Assembly (NCBI GenBank): GCA_002426885.1
Contig: DINU01000023.1
Span: 1-10,084 of the forward strand
Source of the DNA: Patescibacteria group bacterium UBA5532
GTDB taxonomy: Bacteria; Patescibacteriota; Gracilibacteria; BD1-5; UBA2023
Direction of reading: 5' to 3'
Length of the DNA: 10,084 nucleotides
Below the pieces are notes generated by a model. That model was not told the origin of the DNA. It did not search any database and saw only the letters and a program-made list of their open reading frames with translations. Position 1 is the stretch's first letter, and every line of letters starts with the position of its first letter. This document shows, piece by piece, positions 1 through 7,165 of the stretch. Position numbers and translations under genes: made by a program.

Positions 1-57
1 TTATTTAAGTTAGTGTACTATAAGACCTTTCGTAAAATAAAAAAATAATAAACGAAA

Positions 58-84
58 TTTCTCCGAGAAATATCTCTCGAGAAA
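58..84 (-). terminator. Possible terminator of the pilin operon
   Basis: An imperfect hairpin: 58-68 pairs with 75-84 (about 10 base pairs with one bulged C, six-base loop). Read on the minus strand it is followed within about ten bases by a T-rich stretch (34-50). It lies about 120 bases past the stop codon of the last minus-strand gene. The distance and the bulge make this only a moderate call. Nothing else recognisable is seen in 1-203. Confidence 0.4.
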
Positions 85-203
85 ATCCGATTCACTGTAA
101 TAAATTCTATCAGAAATGCAAGTTTTTATTTGTAAAATATGTGGTGTTATATCTCCTTGGGACACAGCGAGTATGGATATATCCCTCCTCCTTGCCTATG
201 ATA

Positions 204-706
204 TTATGGCAAGAGGTTATACCCGAGCAATTGCAGTGCTTCTCGTGGACTATGTCCCCTTTGTAAAAATTCTTTGACTACTTCTCTCTCCCACTCCGCG
301 AGAGTATCGATCTGGATCTGAGCAAGTATCTGCCCTATCGTCTCCTCCATACTCCTCGGTCCATGGTGGTATCTCTCAAATATCTCCATGTACTTTCATA
401 AGTCCCCGTGTTTGATCCCTATACACAAAAATATCGTCTCAAGCTCTTTCTGCATGGCATTATTTTCTTGCTTGAATAATTTAGCCATCCCTGGATCAGA
501 GATACTTCAGAATAATCGCTGCATATCTTTTTTTTCTGTAAAAGATCCAGTATCTCTATGACACGTGCTCGAGTTCTTTTCTGCCATGCCTGGAGCTTCG
601 ACTTAGCAATCATATCCTGAAGATCCTGAGGATCCTCAGGATACGCATCTCCATCACCGAAATTAATATCCCCCCCTCATGTGTTTGGTGTTCTTGGTTT
701 TCGCAT
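204..706 (-). CDS. Unknown protein, two frames joined at a slippery site
   Basis: I do not recognise this family. From ATG at 706-704 frame 0 runs to TAG at 421-419 (95 aa, in-frame TGA at codon 10). At 535-527 the mRNA reads A8 then G, giving the heptamer A AAA AAG in frame at codons 59-60. Slipping back one base there opens the -1 frame, which runs through two more TGA(Gly) codons to TAA at 206-204 and gives a 167-aa fusion. The N-terminus is acidic and Gly/Pro rich with a repeated P/L-E/Q-D triplet (residues about 22-30). The rest is charged and helical, with no signal peptide or membrane segment. The C-terminus 'GHSPREALQLLGYNLLP' looks like a genuine folded end. It lies 30 bases after the last pilin-like gene and probably shares its transcript. 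A one-base assembly error in the A run, or a decayed gene, would look the same. Confidence 0.55.
527..535 (-). promoter_or_regulatory. dnaX-like -1 slippery heptamer A AAA AAG
   Basis: Eight As followed by G on the minus strand, phased so that frame 0 reads CAG AAA AAA AAG ATA. The heptamer A AAA AAG in this phase is the classic -1 frameshift site of E. coli dnaX. A one-base backward slip continues as GAT ATG CAG, the start of the long -1 frame. I saw no convincing downstream stem-loop or upstream stimulatory SD. Confidence 0.4.
623..642. repeat. Perfect 20-bp palindrome inside a coding repeat
   Basis: ATCCTGAGGATCCTCAGGAT equals its own reverse complement. On the coding (minus) strand it is part of a nine-base-unit repeat (CCT GAG GAT, CCT CAG GAT, CTT CAG GAT) encoding PED-PQD-LQD near the N-terminus of the unknown gene. 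The palindrome is most simply a by-product of these codon repeats. Confidence 0.6.
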
Positions 707-736
707 AATTTAAAAGATAGAAAGATAAAAAGATTT

Positions 737-1141
737 TTACTGCGATAGATCGTAGATAAATGTCACGATCATATCGACGAATGGAAATGTCACGAGCATA
801 ATCACGAGTCCGATCAGTGCTGCAATCCCTGTCTTTCTCGCATCTCATGCTTTTTTCTCATTCTCGAAGACCGTCGTATACTGGAATCCTGCATAGACGA
901 TCATCGCGACCGCGAAGAGCGATCCGAGTGAGATCAGACTCAGGAGGATGCGCTTGATCCACTCTTTCATCGCAGGGATAGAGTCGAGATCTCCCGGATC
1001 TCCGATCGATCCATCTGGCTTACAGTCAGTCAGGAGATCCGTCGCAGTCGCGGCACCATCGACGATACATCCTTCTGCACTCGCGAATATTCCGAGTGGG
1101 ATGAGGAAAAATGAGAGGAAAAGAGAAATACGAAGAAGCAT
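737..1141 (-). CDS. Type IV secretion pilin-like exported protein (fourth copy)
   Basis: A 134-aa protein starting at ATG 1141, with one in-frame TGA (codon 99, Gly) and stop TAA 739-737. It has a signal peptide (residues 1 to about 23, MLLRISLFLSFFLIPLGIF, then ASA), a short soluble loop with two cysteines (about 25-55), then two hydrophobic helices (about 63-88 and 104-126). Between the helices lies a polar turn 'NEKKAGDARK', whose G is the TGA. This architecture is that of the small VirB2/TrbC-like or PF18895 (T4SS_pilin) proteins abundant in CPR genomes. It starts one base after the TAG of the preceding paralogue, so it is surely cotranscribed. The loop cysteines are unique among the four copies. 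The function as a pilin subunit is inferred from topology, not shown. Confidence 0.75.
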
Positions 1142-1142
1142 A

Positions 1143-1493
1143 CTAGAAAATATTAAGTGTCGTCACGATTCGTACGAGCGCATATGCGAGCAGTGCGATG
1201 ATAATACCAGCGATCCCGTAAATTATAGTCTTGATCGCGGTCTTCAGTCGATCGGCATTTCCCTCCGCCATGAAGAGCTGATACGCCGTGTAGAGCGAGA
1301 CTCCGACGACAGCGACTGGTAGGACTCCCCAGAGGATCACATCCTGGACAAGCACAAGGATCCGCATCGGAGTCGAGAGTCCCTCAGCAGGTGCTGGCGC
1401 TGTATCCCAGAGAAGATCGGGAAAATCGACAGAAAAAGCAGAGACATGTAGAGTCGAGACGATACACAGAAAAAGAAAAAATAATTTTCGCAT
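1143..1493 (-). CDS. Type IV secretion pilin-like exported protein (third copy)
   Basis: A 116-aa protein without internal TGA, stop TAG 1145-1143. It has a signal peptide (MRKLFFLFLCIVSTLHVSA), a short proline/alanine-rich linker, then helix 1 (about 48-72), the polar turn 'AEGNADRLKTAIK' and helix 2 (about 88-112), ending 'TLNIF'. The turn and ending closely resemble those of the preceding gene ('LGDQGKMKKATS', ending 'NLNFF'), which supports tandem duplication. The gap to the upstream gene is three bases and to the downstream gene one base. It is best explained as a VirB2/TrbC-like T4SS pilin subunit of the CPR type; a non-pilus small membrane protein is possible. Confidence 0.75.
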   Translation of the reverse strand: MRKLFFLFLCIVSTLHVSAFSVDFPDLLWDTAPAPAEGLSTPMRILVLVQDVILWGVLPVAVVGVSLYTAYQLFMAEGNADRLKTAIKTIIYGIAGIIIALLAYALVRIVTTLNIF

Positions 1494-1496
1494 ACA

Positions 1497-1856
1497 CTAG
1501 AAGAAGTTAAGATTCGCGACGACGCTTACGATCGAATATGCAGAGACGGCGAGAAATGTCCCGATAAGTGCGTAAATAATGAGTGAGGTGGCTTTTTTCA
1601 TTTTTCACTGATCTCAGAGCGCGAGTACGAACTTCAGTCCAGCATAGATGATCGCGATCACTCCGATAACTGTGATCCATCCGATCGCCGTCTGGATCAG
1701 CTTCGCGATAGCAAGTGTGACTCACTCCTGCGTTGGATCTGTGATCGGAGTCGGAAGTGCCTCAGTCGGTGGAATCACGACGAGATCAGACGCGAATCCT
1801 TCGGAAATGATGGAGAAGAAAATAGTCGAGAGAGCGACTAGACGGAGATAAGCCAT
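1497..1856 (-). CDS. Type IV secretion pilin-like exported protein (second copy)
   Basis: In the standard code only fragments appear; with TGA as Gly the frame from ATG 1856-1854 to TAG 1499-1497 gives 119 aa with three TGA codons (at residues 45, 81 and 84). It has a signal peptide (about 1-22, ending 'GFASD'), a proline/threonine-rich linker (28-44), helix 1 (about 52-78, 'AIIYAGLKFVLAL'), the turn 'GDQGKMKKATS' and helix 2 (about 92-114). Two of the three recoded glycines lie in the turn, the position where T4SS_pilin proteins carry glycine. The start overlaps the end of the first copy by 19 bases, typical of translational coupling. Confidence 0.75.
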
Positions 1857-2233
1857 GCAACAAGAAGGATGATAGAGTACGAGAAAAATGCGACAAACAA
1901 GGCGATGATATTGTATTTTATGATATTTTTTGCAGTCGATGCGCGCTTCTCATCGGCACCACTCATGATATAGAAATATCCTGCCACGATCCCAGCGATT
2001 CCTGCAAGGATAACGATCACAAAGAGGAGAAGATTCGAGATGGTCGCGAGAAGAGAAGTCAGCGCGTCTCCCGTCTGGGTATCGCCATGATCGCCTGGGA
2101 TCGGATCGAGAAGACTCACATCGACCGTGTAATCTGTACTGAGAAAGTCGCTTTCACCTCCTGTCGCTGCACTTACATAATCTCGAGGAAACAAGAGAAA
2201 AAGAAACGATACAAAAAGGAGAAAGTATTTCAT
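1838..2233 (-). CDS. Type IV secretion pilin-like exported protein (first copy)
   Basis: A 131-aa protein, stop TAG 1840-1838, no internal TGA. It has a signal peptide MKYFLLFVSFLFLLFP with a cut near 'VSAA', a 35-residue acidic linker, helix 1 (about 66-94, with G/A-rich 'AGIAGIVAGYFYIM'), the turn 'SGADEKRASTAKNI' and helix 2 (about 107-130). The 'SGADEKR..AKNII' turn is the most family-typical of the four (PF18895-like T4SS pilin of CPR bacteria). The start at 2233 is preferred to the in-frame ATG at 2263, because 2263 falls inside the predicted -10 element and cannot be in the mRNA. It is the first gene of the minus-strand operon. Confidence 0.78.
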   Translation of the reverse strand: MKYFLLFVSFLFLLFPRDYVSAATGGESDFLSTDYTVDVSLLDPIPGDHGDTQTGDALTSLLATISNLLLFVIVILAGIAGIVAGYFYIMSGADEKRASTAKNIIKYNIIALFVAFFSYSIILLVAWLISV

Positions 2234-2257
2234 GGAACGCAATACGATAAAGTTCGC

Positions 2258-2285
2258 TTGCATTGTAGCATATATTTTCTATTAT
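2258..2285 (+). promoter_or_regulatory. Candidate forward promoter (holin-secG operon)
   Basis: TTGCAT at 2258-2263 and TATTAT at 2280-2285 with a 16-base spacer. Predicted transcription would begin near 2292, about 43 bases before the ATG at 2335. It overlaps the minus-strand pilin promoter base for base, so the two should compete. Confidence 0.45.
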
Positions 2286-2290
2286 TTCAA
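2262..2290 (-). promoter_or_regulatory. Promoter of the pilin-like operon
   Basis: On the minus strand TTGAAA (2290-2285), a 17-base spacer and TACAAT (2267-2262), with a TGC extended -10 just before it. The predicted start is near 2255, leaving a leader of about 22 bases. The spacer end and -10 share the 14-mer AAAATATATGCTAC with the promoter at 9949-9977. Confidence 0.7.
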
Positions 2291-2334
2291 AAATACTCTC
2301 ACAATCCACCTCCTATTCTTTTCCTTCAGAAACT

Positions 2335-2715
2335 ATGCGAGTTCTTGCCACGATCCTTATCAATGCTGGTATCCTCTGGATTCTTGCATATCTTTTACCC
2401 TTTCAGGAGACAACAGGACAAGGGATCCACGTCTCATGAGACGTGTGGACCGTGTATCTGACATGAGGATTTCTGCTCGGTGTCCTGAATACATTCGTGC
2501 GCCCAGTGCTGAAAGTCCTCGGACTCCCTTTTACACTCCTCACATTCTGACTTTTTATCTTCGTGATTAATGCGATCGTACTCCTGCTCTTTCAGAATAT
2601 ATTCATGTATATGAACCTCGATGGTTCTGAGTATTCTATCGTAGGAACGGTATACTTTCTATTTGCAGTTGTAATTTTCACATTTCTGAATACACTCACC
2701 TCGATGTTTCTTTAA
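2335..2715 (+). CDS. Phage holin family 4-like membrane protein (PF04020/YvlD type)
   Basis: A 126-aa protein (ATG 2335, TAA 2713-2715) with three in-frame TGA codons. It has four hydrophobic segments: residues about 4-22, 40-58, 62-88 and 100-124. The segment 'NTFVRPVLKVLGLPFTLLTF' followed by G (TGA) and LFIFVINAIVLLL matches the signature N..(I/V)RP.LK.L.LP.T.LT.GLF...N of the small membrane proteins filed as phage holin family 4 (YvlD-like). That name reflects similarity only; most members are chromosomal and of unknown function. There is no Shine-Dalgarno. It is the first gene of the forward operon, nine bases before secG's start, and nothing nearby suggests a prophage. Confidence 0.82.
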
Positions 2716-2723
2716 AATTTCTT

Positions 2724-2936
2724 ATGCAATACCTTCTCTGGGCTGATGCCTTTCTCGCTGTTCTCCTCACGCTTATAGTTATGCTTCAGTCAAAGTGAAC
2801 GGGACTTTCTATCGTCGGGACAGGAGACTTCGGAAAATTTGAACGTCGTGGACCAGAAAAAGTCCTCCATCAGTTTACGATCGCGCTCGTCATCGCCTTT
2901 ACTCTCGTCTCACTGCTGCTCTACTTCATGGCGTAG
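2724..2936 (+). CDS. secG: Preprotein translocase subunit SecG
   Basis: A 70-aa protein with two membrane helices (about 4-22 and 49-69) joined by the conserved cytoplasmic loop: 'MLQSK', G (TGA, codon 25), 'TGLSIVGTGDFGKFERRG', 'EKVLHQFTI'. The match to SecG (LQ.GKGAGL...FG....RG.EK.L...T) is clear, and the TGA falls on its conserved glycine. SecG is the accessory subunit of SecYEG that assists protein export. The length fits the family. Its place amid exported proteins on both sides is consistent with that role. Stop is TAG 2934-2936; start ATG follows a pyrimidine run with no SD. Confidence 0.93.
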
Positions 2937-2969
2937 TTCTCTAGATTCTGTGAAAATTATCGATCCCCT

Positions 2970-5144
2970 ATGTCGTATACTCGATCACGAAAATTTCTTC
3001 TTCTTTTCTCCTCCATCGGAGTTGTCCTCCTATTTCTGCATCTGATTTTTGTCTATCTTTATGAAGGCGGAAAACATGTGGGGGAAGTCGGTGGATCAGT
3101 AAAAATCGGTCTCGTCGGGAAAACTCCTGTCATTCCGAATCCGCTCGAGTATGATCTCGGATCGCTTTATAATGATATTATTCTGCGATTTCTCTTCCGA
3201 TCGATGATCCGGTATAATCCCGTCACGATGAAGTATGAGGGCGATATCGCGAACTGTGATATACGGAATCTTTCTGATGTCACATGTACGCTGAAGGAGT
3301 GAAGTACGTGGTCTGATAATACGACGATCGTCGTCGATGATATCTTGACGACGTATGCATGATATAAAGATCGTCCATCGATTCTTCCGACATATGAAGC
3401 GACTGTGACAAATCCGAATATTGATCAGATCGAGACACTTCTCAGAACGACGAGCGTCACTGCCACTGGAAAAGTGATCCATTTTACCTCGACAGAAAAA
3501 TCAGCGAACATGATCGATATCCTGACCTATCCGATTATCCGGTCAGATATGCTCGATCGGATTACTGCCGGTCGACTCTCAGAAGATAACTATATCTCGT
3601 CATGAGATTATCTCTATGATGGAAATGATACTGATGAACAGTACTCTTTTGATCGAATCACTCTGAAGCGGAATCCACTCGCAAAGAGTGCTTATATCGA
3701 CACCTATCAGTTCCGATTCTATACTGACATGACGACTCTGAAGAAAAACGAGGATGCTCTGAATATCATCCTGCCGAATCGACTGACGGATCCCGCTCCA
3801 AATTCCCCACGTTTTGCCCGACACACATATCATATCTTCGAGTATGTTTCGCTTTTTGCGAATACAGATCGTATGAATCTCGACATGCGAACGCAGGTGC
3901 TCTCGCGTCTGGATGAGACTCCGATCGTCCAGAATACCAATATTTTCTACACACCGATCGATACGATATTTTTCACGGGAGCTTCTATGATACCATCGGT
4001 ATCATCTGGGACGCTCAGTGATGCACTCGCGAAGATCGGGTACTTCCGTACAGATACCCTGATCGAGAAGATTGATCAGCGACCTGTCACCGTGACAGGT
4101 GAGGTAAATTACGGAACGAATCAGTTTTTTCACTCTCCGACTTCTGCACGCTACTACTTCGCTTCTGGCGCCGACTCAGAGATCCGACTCGTCGGAAAAG
4201 TCGCGACTGGAGTCTCGGCAGTCCGTGTAAATGGCTACACGCTCCAGGAGTATCAGGCGGGAGATGCAGAATTTTTCTATACAGTATCTGTCGAGAATGG
4301 GACGCTGATCGATGGGATAAATACATACACGCTCACATTTATCTATCCAGATGGGACGATGAAAGATGAAGAGATGCTGACAGTGTACCACTTTACTGAC
4401 TCGGGTGCACTTGCTGAAGCACGCGAAAAACTCGATACATCACTGCTCAGTGAGAAAAATACTCCGGAGCTCGTCGCAGAGCGTCAGGCGGTACTCGATG
4501 CAGAAAAAGCAAAAATCCGAGCGCTCGATCCGCGATACTATTATACGACAGACGGAAATCGTTACACTCTGAATCTGCTTTTTCTCGAGATTCCTGAGAT
4601 TACGAATATCGCCGAGAGTATTCGAGAACGCCTCCTTACTATGTGAATCCATACCGTGATGATCCCGACGGATTCTCAGTCGATCGCCACGATGATGACT
4701 GATGGAAAAGAGCAGTATGATCTGATTATCGTATGATTCGAGGCGCCGAATCGGATCTCGAATATCGCCCCTGTCTTCTCGAGTGCGACTGCAGATAATG
4801 GGATTAACTTCTCGAATATCGAGAGCTCGACGCTCGATGATCTCCTCCAGAGCCTTCGTGTAACTGTGACGGAACAAGAGCAGACCGCAGTCGAGCAGTC
4901 TATCACAGATTTCGTGAAGAAAAATGCACTGATGATCCCATTATACAGTGTAAATCGTTCACTCTATCTCGATAAGAATATCAGTAATACAAAGCTTCCG
5001 ACGATTCTCCCAGATCTCACGGTACTTCCAGCTTCTCTCTCGTGAGCATATATTAAGAGTGACTTCGTTCTGAAAACCGAAGGAAAATCAATCCCTGGAT
5101 TCTTTACTTGGATCCGAGCTCAGATGATCCCTATTTTTCAGTAA
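2970..5144 (+). CDS. Membrane-anchored peptide-binding protein (SBP family 5) with inserted domain
   Basis: A 724-aa protein with six in-frame TGA codons (111, 131, 212, 559, 589, 692), stop TAA. Residues 10-32 are an uncleaved-looking membrane anchor; there is no lipobox cysteine. Residues 45-370 form the N-terminal half of an oligopeptide/dipeptide-binding fold: 'LVGKTPVIPNPLEYDLGSLY', then 'TCTLKE', G (TGA), 'STWSDNTTIVVDDILTTY', the hallmark LR.G..WSDG.P.TA.DV..T. motif. About residues 403-478 ('IRLVGKVATGVSAVRVNGYT' to 'GINTYTLTFIYPDG') look like an inserted beta-sandwich Ig-like domain, followed by a charged helix (480-525). The C-terminal lobe resumes at about 530 with 'LTM', G, 'IHTVMIPTDSQSIATMM' and 'YDLIIV', G, 'FEAP'. 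Usual length is 500-600 aa. No ABC permease or ATPase is in the window, so the transport partner is unknown. Confidence 0.85.
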
Positions 5145-5159
5145 TACGATCTTGTTCTT

Positions 5160-6140
5160 ATGACTTCCCTTCTTCAGGACATCGTGACACCCGCTTGGAA
5201 AATGGTGCAGGAGTTCACGAGTGTAAAAAAACTCAACTTCTTCCCGGCACTGATCGCGACACTCTGGCTCTTCGTCCTGCTCGCATATCAGACGACGTAT
5301 GTATATATGTATCTGTTTCATCAGTCCGATCAAGTCGTGCTGGCGATCGAGAACTTTGCACAGTCGCATTATTTCTATCAGGCAGTCGGACTGCTCGTGC
5401 TGACATTCCTCGGATACATGTTCCTGAAGCCGCTCGCAGAAGGAGCCATACTCGAGATGATTCGCTCATATCGCTCGACCGGAGGAAAAAATGCGTACCA
5501 TAGTTTTCAGGGTTTTATTCAGGGACTCAGACATTTTCTCCCACTTTTTGAGCTTCAGAGCCTCTTGACGGTATTTCGTCCACTCTCTATCATCACATTT
5601 ACACTCTTTCTGATCCGTGGAATGTGAGGCGCGTATATGCCGATGATCCTCGCGGTTATGAGTGGATATATGTTTCTTGCTTTGATTATTAATACACTTT
5701 TTTCGTACGCACGATTTTTTGTCGTCTTTCAGGATAAGTGAGCACTCGAGGCGATCGCAGCCTCTACGACACTCGCACTCGATAATATAAATGTCACCGT
5801 GCGTCTCTACTTCACACTTTTACTCGTCTACCTCCGTACGATTATTATCGCGCTGATTTTCTTGATCATTCCATTCATTATCGGTGTGATTTTCGCGATG
5901 ATCACCGCGACAGTTCTGAAGATTGCATTTATCACGATTATCACGATTTTGACATTTATCTTTCTTCTCTTCGTGACACATCTGAACTCTGTACTCGAGA
6001 TATTCGTGGAAGGCATGTGGTACGAGGCATACACACAGAATACGACGGCAGTAAAGCACACAGAGGAAAGTTCTCATTCTGGAGGCGCTTCACCATCGGG
6101 ATCGACGCATCACATGTCACTCTCGCAGAAGACTGCGTAA
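5160..6140 (+). CDS. Polytopic membrane protein of unknown function
   Basis: A 326-aa protein (ATG 5160, TAA 6138-6140) with TGA(Gly) at codons 156 and 194. About six membrane segments: residues 27-50, 69-92, 135-155, 158-182, 213-245 and 248-276. A conserved-looking cytoplasmic stretch 'YARFFVVFQDK', G, 'ALEAIAASTTLAL' precedes the last hydrophobic block. This 'F...V.(E/D).G..EAI..S..L' pattern recurs in DUF975-type and related integral membrane families, but I cannot assign one. The C-terminus (about 300-326) is a hydrophilic Ser/Gly/His tail. It starts 15 bases after the peptide-binding gene and is probably its operon partner. It does not show the EAA loop of ABC permeases. Confidence 0.8.
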
Positions 6141-6148
6141 AGAAATCT

Positions 6149-6177
6149 TTGACGAAATTCATCGTTCCCCATATAAT
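6149..6177 (+). promoter_or_regulatory. Promoter of hrcA, predicted leaderless
   Basis: TTGACG (6149-6154), a 17-base spacer and consensus TATAAT (6172-6177). The usual start, seven bases after the -10, is the A of the hrcA ATG (6184), so the transcript is predicted to be leaderless. No CIRCE inverted repeat (TTAGCACTC-N9-GAGTGCTAA) is present. Confidence 0.75.
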
Positions 6178-6183
6178 AGATAC

Positions 6184-6882
6184 ATGAAAAAAATCGATCA
6201 ACGCAAAATTCAAATATTAAAAATTATTGTCGAAGAATATATTCGGACCGGCGATATCACAGGATCAAAAAGTCTCCTGAAGAAGCATAATCTTCAGGTC
6301 TCTCCAGCAACCGTGCGAAATGATATGATGGGGCTCGAATCGATGGGGCTGATTTTTCAGCCGTATAATTCTGCTGGGCGACTCCCGACTCCGCGCGGAA
6401 TCCGAGTATTCGTCGATTACCTCATGGAGACACTTCCGAACATCCTGATCCGTGAGGAAAATATCCAGAAAATGACTGGAAAATGAGATTTTCTCGATAA
6501 TATTCTCTATCAGATCGTGTCTCAGCTCTCGAGTACGACACACGAGATCGCGTTCGGATGCATCCCGACCGAGGGAGTCCTCTGCTATCGTGGTATCTCA
6601 CATCTCCTGAAGAAAAATGAAAAAGAGATTTCTCCAGAAATTATGATGCTCATCGAAATGCTCGAAGAAAAATATACCTTCATGGATCTTCTCGAGCATC
6701 TTCCAGTCATGTCTCGTGTATCTGTATTTTTCTCAGATGAGTCGCTTCCGAGCATGATACAGGATACTGCGCTGATCGTAAAATCAGTGCAGATCCAGGG
6801 ACACACGGGCTATCTCGGGATTCTCTGATCTCTGAAGATGGACTACGCATTTAATATCGCGAGTCTCCGTCAGATTTTATAG
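6184..6882 (+). CDS. hrcA: Heat-inducible transcription repressor HrcA, short form
   Basis: A 232-aa protein (TAG 6880-6882) with TGA(Gly) at codons 101 and 215. Residues 1-80 are the winged-helix DNA-binding domain and match HrcA closely: 'RKIQILKIIVEEYIRTGDIT', 'GSKSLLKKHNLQVSPATVRN', 'LESMGLIFQPYNSAGRLPTP', 'VFVDYL'. The C-terminus 'GYLGIL', G, 'SLKMDYAFNIASL' corresponds to the family's IG(I/V)IGP.RM.Y ending. HrcA represses groE and dnaK operons at the CIRCE element and is kept active by GroEL. Typical length is about 340 aa, so roughly 100 residues of the central dimerisation/inserted region are missing. No chaperone gene or CIRCE is in the window, so its targets are elsewhere. Confidence 0.92.
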
Positions 6883-6896
6883 AGGGGTTTTCTCAT

Positions 6897-7022
6897 ATGA
6901 GCAAAAATCTCCGAAAAGAACGGGAAGAAAAACGCAAACTTCCTGCGCATAGAAAACTCTCGAAGCAAGAAAAAAACTACAGTTTTGTCACTAATTCATA
7001 CGCATCAGGAACTGTGAAATAA
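6897..7022 (+). CDS. Small basic protein of unknown function
   Basis: A 41-codon ORF starting 14 bases after the hrcA stop and ending TAA at 7020-7022. The product, 'MSKNLRKEREEKRKLPAHRK' then 'LSKQEKNYSFVTNSYASGTV' and K, is highly basic with a helical charged first half and no membrane segment. I do not recognise it. Position just behind hrcA and a pyrimidine-rich stretch (TTTTCTCAT) before the ATG, as at other starts here, favour expression; the lack of a family match keeps confidence low. A part of the following non-genic region encodes a similar string 'SYSLVSTARKG', so it may be a gene remnant. Confidence 0.4.
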   Translation: MSKNLRKEREEKRKLPAHRKLSKQEKNYSFVTNSYASGTVK

Positions 7023-7036
7023 TGCTGAATTTTCAG

Positions 7037-7085
7037 AAAGAGATCATGTTCCCATTATCCTGAGCGAAGCGAAGTATCTCTTTTT
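7037..7085 (+). repeat. Palindromic repeat element, possible terminator
   Basis: AAAGAGAT (7037-7044) pairs with ATCTCTTT (7076-7083), followed by more T. Enclosed is ATCCTGAGCGAAGCGAAGT, which matches from memory a dispersed intergenic palindrome with core CTGAGCGAAGCGAAG seen in many unrelated bacteria. The outer stem plus T run could also stop transcription from hrcA. Confidence 0.45.
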
Positions 7086-7136
7086 GTATACGGGCGAGCA
7101 GTCGAATTTCCGTGAAGGAATCGCATACCGAAGAAA

Positions 7137-7165
7137 CTGGATTCCAGGACAAGCCCGGAGTATCA
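7137..7165. repeat. Degenerate palindromic repeat remnant
   Basis: CTGGATTCCAGGACAAGCCC continuing GGAGTATCA resembles the dispersed element CTGGATTCC-GG-CAAG-CCGG-AATGACA common between bacterial genes. The arms (TCC.GG / CC.GGA) are imperfect, as expected of an old copy. This is recognition from memory and needs a genome-wide search. Confidence 0.3.

Noticed and set aside
116..484. A 122-codon table-25 frame on the plus strand, opposite the unknown minus-strand gene.
   Set aside because: It survives only because TGA is not a stop; its product has no family features, it is fully antisense to a better-supported gene and to its presumed operon.
2234..2263. Alternative start of the first pilin-like gene at ATG 2263, adding ten residues.
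   Set aside because: That ATG lies within the predicted -10 element, and the shorter form begins directly with a good signal peptide.
2307..2314. CACCTCCT on the plus strand (AGGAGGTG on the minus strand), a perfect Shine-Dalgarno/anti-SD string.
   Set aside because: On the minus strand it lies upstream of the pilin promoter and is not in that mRNA; on the plus strand it is anti-SD in sense and cannot act as a ribosome site. Probably chance.
2335..2715. Holin-like gene as evidence of a prophage or lysis module.
   Set aside because: The family is mostly chromosomal, the next gene is secG, and no other phage gene is seen.
3676..3690. CACTC-GCAAA-GAGTG, resembling half of a CIRCE operator.
   Set aside because: The spacer is five bases rather than nine, the outer bases do not match, and it lies deep inside the solute-binding protein gene.
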